64,000 nucleotides of DNA. Source: an uncultured Pelagibacteraceae bacterium (GTDB lineage Bacteria; Pseudomonadota; Alphaproteobacteria; Pelagibacterales; Pelagibacteraceae). The translations under genes were made by a program, and so were the position numbers. Shown here one piece after another: positions 8,066 to 16,382 of this stretch (the first letter of the stretch is position 1; the number at the start of each line of letters is the position of its first letter). Where the stretch lies: assembly GCA_902575835.1 (NCBI GenBank), contig CACGSX010000001.1, positions 62,001 to 126,000 of the forward strand, written 5' to 3'. The notes under the pieces are model-generated. The model was given only the letters and a program-made list of their open reading frames with translations, did no database searches and had not been told where the DNA came from.

Positions 8066-8947
8066 ATGAATTTTCTTAAAAATAAATCTATTACCAAAGT
8101 TATAATTTTATCTATATCTGGATTTTTTATTTTAGTTTGCCAAGATTCTACAGCAAAATATCTGGGAACTTTGATGCCATTAAATCAAGTAATTTGGGGC
8201 AGATTTTTTTTTCACTTTATAATTATTTTGATTTTATTTGCATTACTTAAACCCAAATTAAATTTAAAAAGAAATTTTAAGATTAATATCATTCGATCTA
8301 TCCTCATGGTTTTTGCCACTTTTTTTTTCATTCATTCTTTACAAAAATTTGACCTTGTAGATATCTATGTAGTTTTCTTCTCGGCCCCACTTATAGTATC
8401 AATTTTAACAGCATTGTTTTTAAAAGATATTCTTTCGCCTAAAGGTATAATTTTAATGTTGTTAAGCTTCGGATGTATAATTTATTCAATGAGTCCAAGT
8501 ATGAAGGTATTAAGTTTAGACTTAATTTTTCCTTTGGTACCTCCGGTATGTTGGGCTTTATATCAATTTTTTACAAAATTTATTTCTGGTAATAATGATC
8601 CTTTGGTGGCGTTATTTTATGCTGCTGTTGTAGGGGCCATTGTTTTCTCTATTTATGTAATGTTAGACTGGACTCCTATTGAGAATAAAAGATTATGGGT
8701 TTGGTTAGTATTTCTAGGTGTATTAGGTTTTACTAGCCACCTTTTAATTATATTTGCAATTCAGCTATCAAATTTATCTTTTGTTACTAATTTTCAATAT
8801 TCACAATTAATTTGGTCAACATTAATCAATTTTTATATATTTGGAGTACCTTTTGATTTTAATAAAACTTTTGGAGTTATTGGAATAATAGTTTTTGGAG
8901 TTTTATTTGTTCAGGCCGAAAGTAGAAAAAAGAAAATTAGTTCTTAA
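8066..8947 (+). CDS. DMT superfamily (EamA) transporter
   Basis: 293 aa with about ten transmembrane segments in two EamA repeats (about 12-140 and 155-285), each with the helix-pair pattern of drug/metabolite transporters; a DSTAKYLG segment near 27-34 and GCIIYSMSPS mark the first repeat. Probable exporter or permease for a small metabolite; substrate unreadable. It follows the tartrate/malate dehydrogenase gene by 15 bp on the same strand and ends overlapping the convergent DMGDH-like gene by 11 bp. Confidence 0.82.
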   Translation: MNFLKNKSITKVIILSISGFFILVCQDSTAKYLGTLMPLNQVIWGRFFFHFIIILILFALLKPKLNLKRNFKINIIRSILMVFATFFFIHSLQKFDLVDIYVVFFSAPLIVSILTALFLKDILSPKGIILMLLSFGCIIYSMSPSMKVLSLDLIFPLVPPVCWALYQFFTKFISGNNDPLVALFYAAVVGAIVFSIYVMLDWTPIENKRLWVWLVFLGVLGFTSHLLIIFAIQLSNLSFVTNFQYSQLIWSTLINFYIFGVPFDFNKTFGVIGIIVFGVLFVQAESRKKKISS

Positions 8948-11375
8948 AATCTTTATTATTTAGAGGTTTTTCTAATACCACAACTGGATATTTTTGTTTT
9001 TCAATTTCAATGTATATATTTTTGTCTTTTAAAGTTTCAACTGTATTTCCAGAATTGACATATCCAAATGAAAGATTTTTGTCATAACAAAAAGAATAAT
9101 TTCCTGAAGTTGTTCTACCAATTATTTTGTCATCCATATAAATAGGTTCTTCATGTAGTAAAAGTGGCTCACCAGGTTTGCTGTCTTTTAGAGTAAACAT
9201 CATCATCCTCTTATCTAATTTTTGGTCTTTAATTTTCAATAAAGCATCTTTTCCAATAAAGTTGACATTTTTTTTATAACTAATTGCAAATTTTAAACCT
9301 GCTTGATACTGATTTTCTTCTGGCGAAATATCATGTCCCCAGTGAACAAATCCACTTTCCATTCTCATAATATCCATTGCATGCATTCCACAATGAGATA
9401 GTTCGAAGTTTTTCCCCTCTTCAATTAGAATTTCATATAAATCCTTAGCTAAACTTGAATCAACATAAAGCTCAAATCCTAATTCGCCAACGTAAGAAAG
9501 TCGTTGAGCCCAAATTTTAATGTCATTTATCATTATGAACTTCCCAGTTCCAAACTTAAATTTATCGTTACTAAAATCATCATTGCTTATTTTCGAGATC
9601 ATCTCTCTACTCTTTGGACCAAACAATCCTAGACAACAAATATCTTCTGTTACATCTTTAAAAGATACGTCTTCATCTAAATATTTTAAGATATGGTATT
9701 TATCGTGTTCTCTTGTAGCTGCAGAGCTTACAACTCTAAAAAAGTTTTTATCCATACATACAACAGTTAAATCTGTTTCTATTCCACCATCTTCATTCAG
9801 CATATGAGTATATGTTGTTTTACCAACTTCGTTTTTAATGTTAGCGGTACATAACTTTTGAAGTTCTTGATGAGTTTTTTCCCCTTTTAAATCAAACTTT
9901 GAAAAAGTTGAAAAATCAAAAAGTCCAACATTTTTTCTTGCATTTAAAGTTTCATGCTTTGCTGATGGGTACCAATTTTGATAATTAAAACTATATTCAT
10001 ACTTAGGCTCTTTACCATTTAATGAATACCACATTGGTCTTTCAAAACCTCCTGCAACTCCAAAACATGCTCCAGCATTTTTTAATTCCTCGTGATAAGG
10101 TAAAAGCTTTTGATTTCTTGATGTATTGTGCTGTTTAAATGGCCAATGCATTCCATACAGATCACCAAGAGTTTCTGTAACTCTTTCCATAATAAAGTTT
10201 TTTGAAGAGTGGAATTTTTGAAACCTTTTAATATCTAATGAAAATAAATCCTCATTTATATGTCCATTCATCATCCATTCAGCTGTTACTCTACCAGCTC
10301 CTCCAGAGCTAGCAATTCCGATGCTATTAAAACCACAACATGTATATAAATTTTTAACTTCAGGAGTTTCTCCTAATAAGTATTGCGTATCTGGAGTAAA
10401 AGACTCTGGGCCTGAGAAAAATTTTCTAATTCCTGCGCTCTCTAACATTGGCAATCTATGAAATGACTTTTCTAAATACGGTTCAAAATGGTCAAAATCA
10501 TCAGGAAGCTCTCCAAATGAAAAATCATCAGGCACTCTTCCTGTCTCTTTAAAGGCTGGTTTTGCATTTGGTTCAAAAATTCCAACAAGCATTTTCCCTG
10601 CATCTTCTTTCAAATATAAACAAGCATTATAATCTCTTAAAACAGGAAGATTTTGGGGTAAATCTTTCATTGGCTCGGTGATTATATAAAAATGTTCATT
10701 TGGGTATAAAGGAACGCTAACATTAATTTCTTCACCTAATTGTCTAGACCACATTCCTGTAGCCATAACTACATAATCACAATCTATAATACCTTTTTCT
10801 GTTTCTACTCCACTTATTCTTGAATTCTTTGTAAGTATTTTTTTTACAGGAGTTTTTTCAAAAATTTGAGCACCTTCCATTCTTGCAGCTTTTGCAAGCA
10901 CGTTAGTAACTCCAACAGGATCTGCTTGTCCATCTTTTGGCATGTAAACACCACCTACAAGATCTTCACTATGAATCACTGGATATAATTCTTTTAGTCT
11001 TTTGTGATCTAAGACTTCTACTTCAACATCAGACAATTGAGCAGTCGTTGCTTGTCTTAACAATTCTTGCATTCTTTCTTTAGTAGATGCAACTGTAATT
11101 GCACCATTTTGCTTCATCCCGGTTGATAATCCTGTAGTCTTTTCTAATTCTTTATAAAGATCTAAAGAGTATTTTCTAATTTTGGTAATTGTAGATGATG
11201 CACCTAATTGACCTAGAAGACCTGCAGCGTGCCAAGTAGTTCCTGATGTTAATTGATCTCTTTCAAGCAATATTACATCCTTCCATCCAAATTTAGCTAA
11301 ATGATAAGCGCAAGATGTACCTGCAACGCCTCCGCCTATAACTACTACTTTAGTACTTTTTGGTAACTCTTTCAT
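8937..11375 (-). CDS. Dimethylglycine/sarcosine dehydrogenase-like flavoprotein with GcvT domain (copy 1)
   Basis: 812 aa. N-terminal DAO-type FAD domain with VVVIGGGVAGTSCAYHLA (10-27) and the GTTWHAAGL motif whose His is the covalent FAD attachment in DMGDH. C-terminal GcvT-type folate domain, with NVGLFDFSTFSK, AQRLSYVGELGFELYV and a final barrel. This architecture oxidatively demethylates N-methyl amino acids and passes the C1 unit to THF, with electrons to ETF. It is a clear paralog of the 810-aa protein at 22902-25334, which sits with etfBA. Here the neighbours are an iron ABC transporter (26 bp upstream), so the substrate is less certain: dimethylglycine, sarcosine or another N-methyl compound. 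Confidence 0.82.
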   Translation of the reverse strand: MKELPKSTKVVVIGGGVAGTSCAYHLAKFGWKDVILLERDQLTSGTTWHAAGLLGQLGASSTITKIRKYSLDLYKELEKTTGLSTGMKQNGAITVASTKERMQELLRQATTAQLSDVEVEVLDHKRLKELYPVIHSEDLVGGVYMPKDGQADPVGVTNVLAKAARMEGAQIFEKTPVKKILTKNSRISGVETEKGIIDCDYVVMATGMWSRQLGEEINVSVPLYPNEHFYIITEPMKDLPQNLPVLRDYNACLYLKEDAGKMLVGIFEPNAKPAFKETGRVPDDFSFGELPDDFDHFEPYLEKSFHRLPMLESAGIRKFFSGPESFTPDTQYLLGETPEVKNLYTCCGFNSIGIASSGGAGRVTAEWMMNGHINEDLFSLDIKRFQKFHSSKNFIMERVTETLGDLYGMHWPFKQHNTSRNQKLLPYHEELKNAGACFGVAGGFERPMWYSLNGKEPKYEYSFNYQNWYPSAKHETLNARKNVGLFDFSTFSKFDLKGEKTHQELQKLCTANIKNEVGKTTYTHMLNEDGGIETDLTVVCMDKNFFRVVSSAATREHDKYHILKYLDEDVSFKDVTEDICCLGLFGPKSREMISKISNDDFSNDKFKFGTGKFIMINDIKIWAQRLSYVGELGFELYVDSSLAKDLYEILIEEGKNFELSHCGMHAMDIMRMESGFVHWGHDISPEENQYQAGLKFAISYKKNVNFIGKDALLKIKDQKLDKRMMMFTLKDSKPGEPLLLHEEPIYMDDKIIGRTTSGNYSFCYDKNLSFGYVNSGNTVETLKDKNIYIEIEKQKYPVVVLEKPLNNKDFKN

Positions 11376-11401
11376 ACTTGATGTAATTTATACAATTAAA
11401 T

Positions 11402-12457
11402 TTAAAAGCAAACAATATGATCGATATGGATGGGTCTTTTTATACCAAATTTTTCATCAACTTCATGTTTATGAATATGATGAGAATGCACAAAAACTGG
11501 TATTAATTTGTTACTTAATGTTTTTAATGTATAAATAAAATTTGAACCTCTGAATTTTCTATCTACTACTTCAAGTTTAAGATTACTTGCATCATCATGT
11601 TGTAAGTCTTCTGGCTGTATTAAAAGTTTTACTTTAGATCCTATTGGGAATGATCTAGCAAAATTTCCTGTTATTGTTCCTAAATCCTCATTTTCCAGAC
11701 TTTTGGGGCTAGTTACCTCAGCAGGTATTAAAATTCCTCTATTTAGAAAATTAACTACTTCAACTGAATTTGGTAAATGGTAGACATTATATGGATCATC
11801 ATATTGCTTTAACTCACCTTCTAAAATTATTCCACATTTGCTACCCAGGTAAAAAGCTTCATATGAATCGTGGGTAACAATAATTGTTGTGATTTTAGAA
11901 TTTGTTAAAATTTGTTTTAATTCAACTTGAATTTCCTCTTTAAAACTTTGGTCTACATTTGATAACGGCTCGTCAAGCATTAATAAATCTGGTTGAGAGA
12001 CTAAAGATCTTGCTAAAGAAGCTCTTTGTGCTTCGCCAGCACTTATTTCATGAGGAAATTTATTTAATATTTTATTTAAATTTAAAAAATTAATTATTTC
12101 TTTAGTTTCTATTTTCTTTTCATTTTTCACTCTATCGGAGCCAAGATTTATATTTTTTTCTATATTGTAATGAGGAAATAAACTGTTTTCTTGAAAAGAT
12201 AGAGCTATATTTCGATTTTCTGGCTCAATATGAATATTTTGAGATGAAATTGTTCTGCCTTTTAAATTAATTTTACCATTATTAATTTTTTCTAGACCCG
12301 CAATAGTCCTTAATATTGTAGTTTTGCCTATACCCGATGGACCAAGTAAACAAACAATATCACCCTCATTTTCAATATTTAAAGTAACATTATTAACTTT
12401 ATTTTTTCCACCAGCGGCAAAAGATACATTATCGATTTCAAAAAAATTATTAGCCAT
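11402..12457 (-). CDS. Fe(III) ABC transporter ATP-binding protein (FbpC type)
   Basis: 351 aa. Walker A LLGPSGIGKTT (about 33-43), signature SAGEAQRASLARSL, Walker B LLMLDEPLSNVD, H-loop IVTHD, followed by a C-terminal TOBE-like domain (about 240-350) as in FbpC and other CUT/ferric importers. It shares one base with the upstream permease gene (12457), so subunits are coupled. Context with a ferric-type binding protein and a two-repeat permease gives iron import as the function. The DMGDH-like gene follows after 26 bp and could be co-transcribed. Confidence 0.86.
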   Translation of the reverse strand: MANNFFEIDNVSFAAGGKNKVNNVTLNIENEGDIVCLLGPSGIGKTTILRTIAGLEKINNGKINLKGRTISSQNIHIEPENRNIALSFQENSLFPHYNIEKNINLGSDRVKNEKKIETKEIINFLNLNKILNKFPHEISAGEAQRASLARSLVSQPDLLMLDEPLSNVDQSFKEEIQVELKQILTNSKITTIIVTHDSYEAFYLGSKCGIILEGELKQYDDPYNVYHLPNSVEVVNFLNRGILIPAEVTSPKSLENEDLGTITGNFARSFPIGSKVKLLIQPEDLQHDDASNLKLEVVDRKFRGSNFIYTLKTLSNKLIPVFVHSHHIHKHEVDEKFGIKRPIHIDHIVCF

Positions 12458-14067
12458 CAGTCTTTCAAAATAAATTTAGATGTGATCAAAATAAATGTAC
12501 TTGCAATTAATATCAAGAATAATGATGGAACCGCTGCTGCTTCTAAAAGATCTTGAGATGCGAATACATATGCTGTTGTAGCAAAAGTTTCAAAGTTAAA
12601 TGGTCTCAATATTAATGTGATAGGTAATTCTTTTATTACTTCTATAGTAATCAATATTCCTATTAGAAATACAGAATTTTTTAAATAAGGAACGTGAATT
12701 GCTAAGAAAGTTTTTATTTTAGAGTAGCCAAGAAGATAAGAGCTTTCGTCAATTGACCTGTTTATTCTTTCGTAGCCAGTTTTCAATCCGTTATAAGCTA
12801 GTGAATAAAATCTTATAAAATAAACTATCACTAAACCAAAAATAGATCCTATAAATATTTTCTTTATCGAATTAAATTCAAAGGCTTTGACAAAAGTATT
12901 ATCAAACCAAGCAATAAAAGTTATGAATGCTACAGCTAAAATTACACCTGGGATTGCATATCCTGTAATTGAAAATGTCGTAAGAAAGTTTAAAAATTTA
13001 CTTTTAGTTACTCTATTTCCATAATTTGAAATAAATGAAAAAACTACTAATACGATACTAGATAAAAAAACTAGATAAATAGTGTTTGTAAGCAATTGAA
13101 AGGTATTTAAATCAAATAAATTTTTTGGAAAAATTATTGTCCAATAAAACATTTGTGAAACAGGGAATAGAAAACTTATAAAAAATACTACAAAACAAAA
13201 CCCAAAAGCCAATGTTCCTTTAGAAAAATCTAGTTTAATTTTCTTCTTTTCTTTAATACCACCTTTAATTGGAGAGTGATATTGAGCACGCTTTCTTGAG
13301 ATATTTTCAATAAAAAAAAGTCCTAAAATAAATAACAGCAAAAAAAATGAAAGCTGGTTTGCAAAAGCTAAATCATCAAAAGATATCCATGAATCATAGA
13401 TACCTGTTGTAAGAGTTGCTATTCCAAAAAACGATACTGCACCAAAATCAGATAATGTTTCCATTGCAACTAAGGCTAATCCTGCAACAATTGCTGGTCT
13501 AGCTGATGGTAAAATAATCTTAAAAAAAGATTTATATTTTGAAAAACCTAGATTTTGTCCTAATTCTATTAAATTTTGAGATTGATAATGAAAAGATGCT
13601 CTAGTTAGAACGTATACGTATCCAAATAGAGAAAAAGAAACTGATAAGATAGCACCAAGCATACCATCAAATTTAGGTATTGATCTATTATATTCACCAG
13701 GTCCAAATAAAGATTTTAAAATTGAATACAGTGTTCCAAAGTTTTCAAAAAAAGCTGTTAATGAATAAGCATAAATGTAAGCAGGTACCGCAAAAGATAA
13801 TATTAAGGCCCATTTAAAAAATTTAACACCTGGAAAGTCATAAAATGAAACTACATAAGCACATCCAACACCTAAAAACAAAGTAAGTATTAATACTCCA
13901 ATAAGTAAAGTTAAAGAGTTATAGATGTACTCGATTAGAAAAGTATTTTTTAATATATCGTAGTAATTTGTTGTTTCTTGATAGAAACTTGCAAACACAG
14001 TTAAAATTGGGATTGCAACAATAAATGAAACTATAAAAGATGATAAGTACCAGGAATTAAATTTCAT
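12457..14067 (-). CDS. Fe(III) ABC transporter permease, fused two-domain (FbpB type)
   Basis: 536 aa with about twelve membrane segments in two halves, each carrying an ATPase-coupling EAA loop: GQNLGFSKYKSFFKIILPSA in the first half and SSYLLGYSKIKTFLAIHVPY in the second. The fused layout is that of FbpB/SfuB ferric permeases. A loop of about 30 charged residues (KGGIKEKKKIKLDFSKG) joins the halves. The start lies 36 bp downstream of a strong hairpin in the mRNA (14104-14137), which may set lower expression than the binding protein upstream. Confidence 0.86.
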   Translation of the reverse strand: MKFNSWYLSSFIVSFIVAIPILTVFASFYQETTNYYDILKNTFLIEYIYNSLTLLIGVLILTLFLGVGCAYVVSFYDFPGVKFFKWALILSFAVPAYIYAYSLTAFFENFGTLYSILKSLFGPGEYNRSIPKFDGMLGAILSVSFSLFGYVYVLTRASFHYQSQNLIELGQNLGFSKYKSFFKIILPSARPAIVAGLALVAMETLSDFGAVSFFGIATLTTGIYDSWISFDDLAFANQLSFFLLLFILGLFFIENISRKRAQYHSPIKGGIKEKKKIKLDFSKGTLAFGFCFVVFFISFLFPVSQMFYWTIIFPKNLFDLNTFQLLTNTIYLVFLSSIVLVVFSFISNYGNRVTKSKFLNFLTTFSITGYAIPGVILAVAFITFIAWFDNTFVKAFEFNSIKKIFIGSIFGLVIVYFIRFYSLAYNGLKTGYERINRSIDESSYLLGYSKIKTFLAIHVPYLKNSVFLIGILITIEVIKELPITLILRPFNFETFATTAYVFASQDLLEAAAVPSLFLILIASTFILITSKFILKD

Positions 14068-14103
14068 ATATTATAATCCGCCTTATAATCATGAAAATCA
14101 AAA

Positions 14104-14137
14104 GTGCCCATGCTTTAGGAGACCAAACCATAGGCAC
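14104..14137 (-). other. RNA hairpin between Fe-binding-protein/small ORF and permease gene
   Basis: Read on the minus strand, GTGCCTATG pairs with CATGGGCAC over 9 bp including one G-U, around a 16-nt loop. On the plus strand the same position would be a C-A mismatch, so the structure favours minus-strand RNA. It lies just after the 57-aa Cys-rich ORF and 36 bp before the permease start. A short T-containing stretch follows but no strong U-tract, so mRNA processing or 3'-end protection of the binding-protein message is as likely as termination. Confidence 0.5.
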
Positions 14138-14150
14138 AAACTTTAGAAAA

Positions 14151-14324
14151 TCAAAAATTAAATACTTTTAGGATATGCGGAACCTCCTTAGTTTTAATTT
14201 CAGACAATTTTCTATTATTTACACGCTTATTGATTTTTTCACACTCTGAAGCACATGCAGGACAGGCTTTGGTAGATTTATTATAATCAACTTCCGTAGT
14301 AAATTTTTTTTTAACAGCTGTCAT
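14151..14324 (-). CDS. Small Cys-motif protein (57 aa) inside the iron ABC operon
   Basis: Frame of 57 codons starting MTAVKKKFTTEVDYNKSTKA, then CPACASEC (C21, C24, C28) and a basic C-terminal half. Its ATG (14322-14324) abuts the TAA stop of the ferric binding-protein gene with no gap. The C-x2-C-x3-C cluster could bind Fe or Zn. Same codon use as neighbours. I know no family for it. The position between binding protein and permease, and the stop/start junction, support a real gene in the iron uptake operon. Confidence 0.6.
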   Translation of the reverse strand: MTAVKKKFTTEVDYNKSTKACPACASECEKINKRVNNRKLSEIKTKEVPHILKVFNF

Positions 14325-15347
14325 TTACTTCCAACCAGCAGCTAACATTACTTCTAACGCATCTGCTTGTTTTGCACCGTATGACTTAACACTTGTTTTA
14401 GTATCCATTACAAAATTCATCTCTTTGCCTGGAACTAAATCATTAGGTGTTACACCACCTATCATTGGATACTCAAAAGTATTATTTACAATGTGATTTT
14501 GAGCCTCTGTTGATAATAAAAACTCAACTAATTTTACAGCATTAGCTTTGTTTGGTGCATGTTTAAGCATACCAGCTCCACTAATATTAATGTGCGTTCC
14601 TCTATCTTGTTGATTAGGGAAAAAAGGCATTACTTTTTTTGCTGCTTCTTGTTGTTCAGCACCTTTTTTTCCAGATAACATCAACGCATGATAGTACGTG
14701 TTTGCAACAGCAATATCAGCTTCTCCTGCAGCAACAGCCATGATTTGAGCACGGTCATTACCTTTTGGAGTTCTGGCCATGTTTGCTACAACAGCTTTAG
14801 ACCATTCTGCAGTTTTTGCTTTACCATTATTTTTAACAAGTGAAGCAACTAAAGATTGGTTATAAATGTTGTTAGATTTTCTTATTACTAATCTGCCTTT
14901 CCATTTTGGATCAGCTAGACCTTCGTAAGTCATGCCATTAAGTTCGTTTGCATTTACTCTTTCAGGTGAATAATAAATTATTCTTGCTCTTTTAGCTATT
15001 CCAGTCCATTTTGCAGATCTAAATTGTGCAGGTACGGCATCCTTAATAGCTTTTGACCAACCTGCATTTTGCATCATTCCTTTTGCTGCAAATGCACCTA
15101 GTCTTCCAGCATCAGCTGTGATGTATAAATCTCCAACACAGTCTGCTCCCTCTTCAGTAATTCTTTTTTGAAGAGCTTTGTCTTTTCCTGAAACTACGTT
15201 TACTTTAATTCCTGTTGCTGCTGTGAACTTTTCATATAATTGAATGTCAGAATCATAGTGTCTAGCACTAAAAATATTGACCTCAGCTGCAATCGTAAAA
15301 CTTGAAATTAAAGCAAAAAACAATGAAATTATTGTTATTTTTCTCAT
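14325..15347 (-). CDS. Fe(III) ABC transporter periplasmic binding protein (FbpA/FutA type)
   Basis: 340 aa. Signal peptide with likely cleavage near residue 21 (IAA-EV). The mature start VNIFSARHYDSD carries Y31, and the late motif VANTYYHALML carries the adjacent tyrosine pair that coordinates Fe(III) in FbpA/FutA proteins. Other matches: ADCVGDLYITADAGRL and NRGTHINISGAG-like hinge. First gene of an operon with a 57-aa Cys-rich ORF, permease and ATPase. The upstream 144 bp hold Fur-like operators, so iron repression is expected. As in most SAR11 transport systems the binding protein is probably the most expressed component. Confidence 0.9.
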   Translation of the reverse strand: MRKITIISLFFALISSFTIAAEVNIFSARHYDSDIQLYEKFTAATGIKVNVVSGKDKALQKRITEEGADCVGDLYITADAGRLGAFAAKGMMQNAGWSKAIKDAVPAQFRSAKWTGIAKRARIIYYSPERVNANELNGMTYEGLADPKWKGRLVIRKSNNIYNQSLVASLVKNNGKAKTAEWSKAVVANMARTPKGNDRAQIMAVAAGEADIAVANTYYHALMLSGKKGAEQQEAAKKVMPFFPNQQDRGTHINISGAGMLKHAPNKANAVKLVEFLLSTEAQNHIVNNTFEYPMIGGVTPNDLVPGKEMNFVMDTKTSVKSYGAKQADALEVMLAAGWK

Positions 15348-15400
15348 TCTATTCCTTAAATTAATATATTAATTAAACGTTAATTGTCCTGCACTGCGGA

Positions 15401-15468
15401 TGATAACTATTCTCAATGTAAATGATAATCAATTGCAATAATGTCGCAATTGATAATCAATCGCAATT
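15401..15468. promoter_or_regulatory. Fur-like operator cluster upstream of the iron-binding-protein gene
   Basis: Between the ferric binding protein (start 15347) and the end of the LysR gene there are several overlapping near-palindromes: TGATAACTATTCTCA (15401-15415), AATGATAATCAATTGC (15421-15436) and ATTGATAATCAAT (15449-15461), a perfect 13-bp dyad flanked by GCA/CGC. The core TGATAATCA is close to known Fur boxes (GATAATGATAATCATTATC family). Three sites in 68 bp suggest cooperative repression of the iron operon. Whether the binder is Fur, Irr or RirA cannot be told from the DNA. Confidence 0.7.
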
Positions 15469-15491
15469 AGTGCTGTTTTTTGGAAAATTTA

Positions 15492-16382
15492 TTAAAATTC
15501 CCACTCAGAAATTTTACTGTAAAGGAAGTTTCTAAATGCTTGTACTCTTGCAACATTTTTAAGTGATTGAGGATATACAAAGTGTGCTTCTGTAGTTGGA
15601 CCTTGAACGCTTGGTAAAACTTTAACAATATTAGGTTGTTTGACAGTCAAGTAATCTGGTATTGCAGCTAATCCTACACCGCTTTGAACGGCTAATAGTA
15701 AACCATAAACACTATTCACTCTCATTACAGTTTTTCTTTTTTTATTATCTTTCATTCCAAGTTTTAATGCCCAATCTGGATTATAAACTGGAGATGGAGC
15801 TCCTCTACCAAATGAAATAAAGTTGTGCTTATTTAAGTCATTAACTGTCTTGGGATATCCATGTTTTTCTAGGTATTTTGGTGATCCGTAAATGTGATAA
15901 TTGATATCTATAAGCTTTTTTTGGATATAATTAAGTTGTTTTGGTCTTCTCATAAATATTCCAATATCCGCTTGTCTTGTGCTTAAATCTAGCTCTCTAT
16001 CATCAAATATGAGTTCAACTTCAATCTCAGGATTTAGCTGCATAAATTCTTGTATTCTTGGCGTTAACCATGTTGTTCCAAAACTTACTACAGTTGTTAC
16101 TGATAATTTTCCAGAGGGTTTGGTTTTTTTGTCACCTAAAGTCGTTTCTACCTCTTTTAATTTTGAGATTACCTCGTGAGCAGTTTTAAATACATATTCT
16201 CCATTTTCTGTAAGAGTTAATCCTCTAGCATGTCTCTCAAATAACTTAACTTTTAAGTCTTCTTCTAAAGATTGAATTTGTCTACTAATTGCAGATTGGC
16301 TAAGATTTAGAATTACTGTTGCACTAGTAAAACTGCCTGCCTCAGCAACCGCATGAAATATCTTTAATTTATCCCAATCCAT
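15492..16382 (-). CDS. LysR-family transcriptional regulator
   Basis: 296 aa. N-terminal winged HTH (about 1-65) with AEAGSFTSATVILNLSQSAISRQIQSLE, followed by a substrate-binding fold (about 92-290). It shares one base with the end of the upstream acuI-type gene, so both are on one transcript and translation may be coupled. LysR genes usually face their target; co-directional coupling here suggests it senses a metabolite tied to that reductase, but this is inference. It ends about 25 bp from the Fur-like cluster serving the iron operon downstream on the same strand, so read-through into that operon is possible. Confidence 0.9.
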   Translation of the reverse strand: MDWDKLKIFHAVAEAGSFTSATVILNLSQSAISRQIQSLEEDLKVKLFERHARGLTLTENGEYVFKTAHEVISKLKEVETTLGDKKTKPSGKLSVTTVVSFGTTWLTPRIQEFMQLNPEIEVELIFDDRELDLSTRQADIGIFMRRPKQLNYIQKKLIDINYHIYGSPKYLEKHGYPKTVNDLNKHNFISFGRGAPSPVYNPDWALKLGMKDNKKRKTVMRVNSVYGLLLAVQSGVGLAAIPDYLTVKQPNIVKVLPSVQGPTTEAHFVYPQSLKNVARVQAFRNFLYSKISEWEF

